Source: Bacillus tianshenii
GTDB taxonomy: Bacteria > Bacillota > Bacilli > Bacillales > Bacillaceae_N
Direction: 5' to 3'
Length of the DNA: 64,000 bases
Assembly (NCBI GenBank): GCA_020524525.2
Contig: CP129018.1
Coordinates: forward strand, 434,001-498,000
The notes below the pieces were generated by a model, which saw nothing but the letters and a program-made list of their open reading frames with translations, searched no databases and was not told the origin of the DNA. This document shows positions 63,550 through 64,000 of this stretch, piece after piece (the first letter of the stretch is position 1; the number at the start of each line of letters is the position of its first letter). The position numbers and the translations under genes are program-made.

Positions 63550-64000
63550 TTGGCTGAAGTTCAAGAAAGAAAACAAGTCCATATTGCTATGTTTAGTGGT
63601 GGAGCAGCAAGTGCCTATGTGGCGTATAAAATGGTTCAGACATATGGAAAGGAAAACTGCATTCTCTTTTTCACAAATACATTGTGGGAAGATGAGGATA
63701 ACTATCGCTTTATGGACGAAGTTACTGAATATATTGGCGTTGAGATTACAGAGGTCATTGATGGGCGGACGCCAGAAGAAGTGTTTTATGACTATGGGTA
63801 TCTTGGCAATTCTCGAGTAGCAAAGTGCTCAGAGGAATTAAAGGTATATCAAACCCTTGTGTTTCTTGAAGAATTAAGAGATAAGAAGAATTTAGAGCCC
63901 ATTTTGTATTTCGGAATTGGTCCGCATGAAACACATCGTCGTGATAATTTAACAAACTTTTATGAGCATTATCCAATCGAACCAATCGAAACAAGGTTTC
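63550..64000 (+). CDS. PAPS reductase / DndC-like PP-loop enzyme, partial
   Basis: At least 150 residues; runs off the right edge. Starts at TTG 63550 after GGAAGGTG. The PP-loop HIAMFSGGAASAYVAYKMV binds ATP and adenylates a substrate, as in PAPS reductase, ThiI and DndC/SspD. The pattern CSEELKVYQ with a Cys resembles that of DndC-type proteins. With a BrxC-like ATPase and DUF4007 protein upstream this is the position of BrxP in type 4 BREX; pglZ and brxL would be expected beyond the window. Confidence 0.85.
   Translation, partial: MAEVQERKQVHIAMFSGGAASAYVAYKMVQTYGKENCILFFTNTLWEDEDNYRFMDEVTEYIGVEITEVIDGRTPEEVFYDYGYLGNSRVAKCSEELKVYQTLVFLEELRDKKNLEPILYFGIGPHETHRRDNLTNFYEHYPIEPIETRF

Overview
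The window looks like chromosomal DNA of an endospore-forming Bacillaceae species, low to moderate GC, possibly an alkaliphilic or salt-tolerant relative of Bacillus. Reasons: two CotF-type spore coat genes, a SAM-I (S-box) leader, a HemY-type porphyrinogen oxidase, subtilases, an SLH protein, a YfmS-like soluble chemoreceptor, strong AGGAGG ribosome-binding sites, TTG/GTG starts and many hairpin-plus-T-run terminators. The species cannot be named from the sequence alone.

Layout. 1-8.6 kb: the 5' part of a YfcC/DcuC-type carrier with a clear sigma-54 promoter and its enhancer-binding activator, then a YczE-like membrane protein, hemY, a membrane protein and selO. 8.7-12.7 kb: a run of small membrane proteins and lipoproteins, the last one split by a decayed IS608-like element. 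12.8-17.6 kb: an accessory patch with an IS110-family transposon (probably IS1111 group, with a long structured RNA-like right end), a frameshifted GNAT gene flanked by tiny ORFs, tRNA-Val(GAC), a decayed Excalibur-domain gene and an orphan WHH nuclease toxin. 17.7-22.5 kb: LuxR-type regulator, deacetylase, chemoreceptor, DUF218 protein, TauE/SafE transporter with a stop at codon 6. 22.7-32.6 kb: a nitrogen-compound catabolic region made of a ureohydrolase, glutaminase, YheO-like regulator, frameshifted Na+ symporter, then divergent LysR, M20 peptidase and a TAXI-TRAP transporter.

32.7-45.8 kb: spore coat genes, wrbA, a secreted subtilase, a metallo-beta-lactamase-fold enzyme, a copper-handling region (CcdA-like protein, multicopper oxidase lipoprotein, methyltransferase, CopB ATPase), a Cache chemoreceptor and a second subtilase. 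46-54.4 kb: an Rpn/PD-(D/E)XK-type protein with a duplicated tail, a reductase/hydrolase pair, an SLH protein, ohr, a lipoprotein, a SAM-riboswitch-controlled NhaC-family transporter (probably a methionine transporter) and a MazG-like pyrophosphohydrolase.

54.7-64 kb: an AT-rich defence island. A tight operon of DEAH helicase, GHKL (Hsp90/MutL-like) ATPase and PLD nuclease ends at a terminator. It is followed by DUF4007 protein, a 1144-residue P-loop ATPase and a PAPS-reductase/DndC-like PP-loop enzyme that runs off the window end. The second set resembles type 4 BREX or phosphorothioation-type defence. The first set is the best candidate for a poorly described system.
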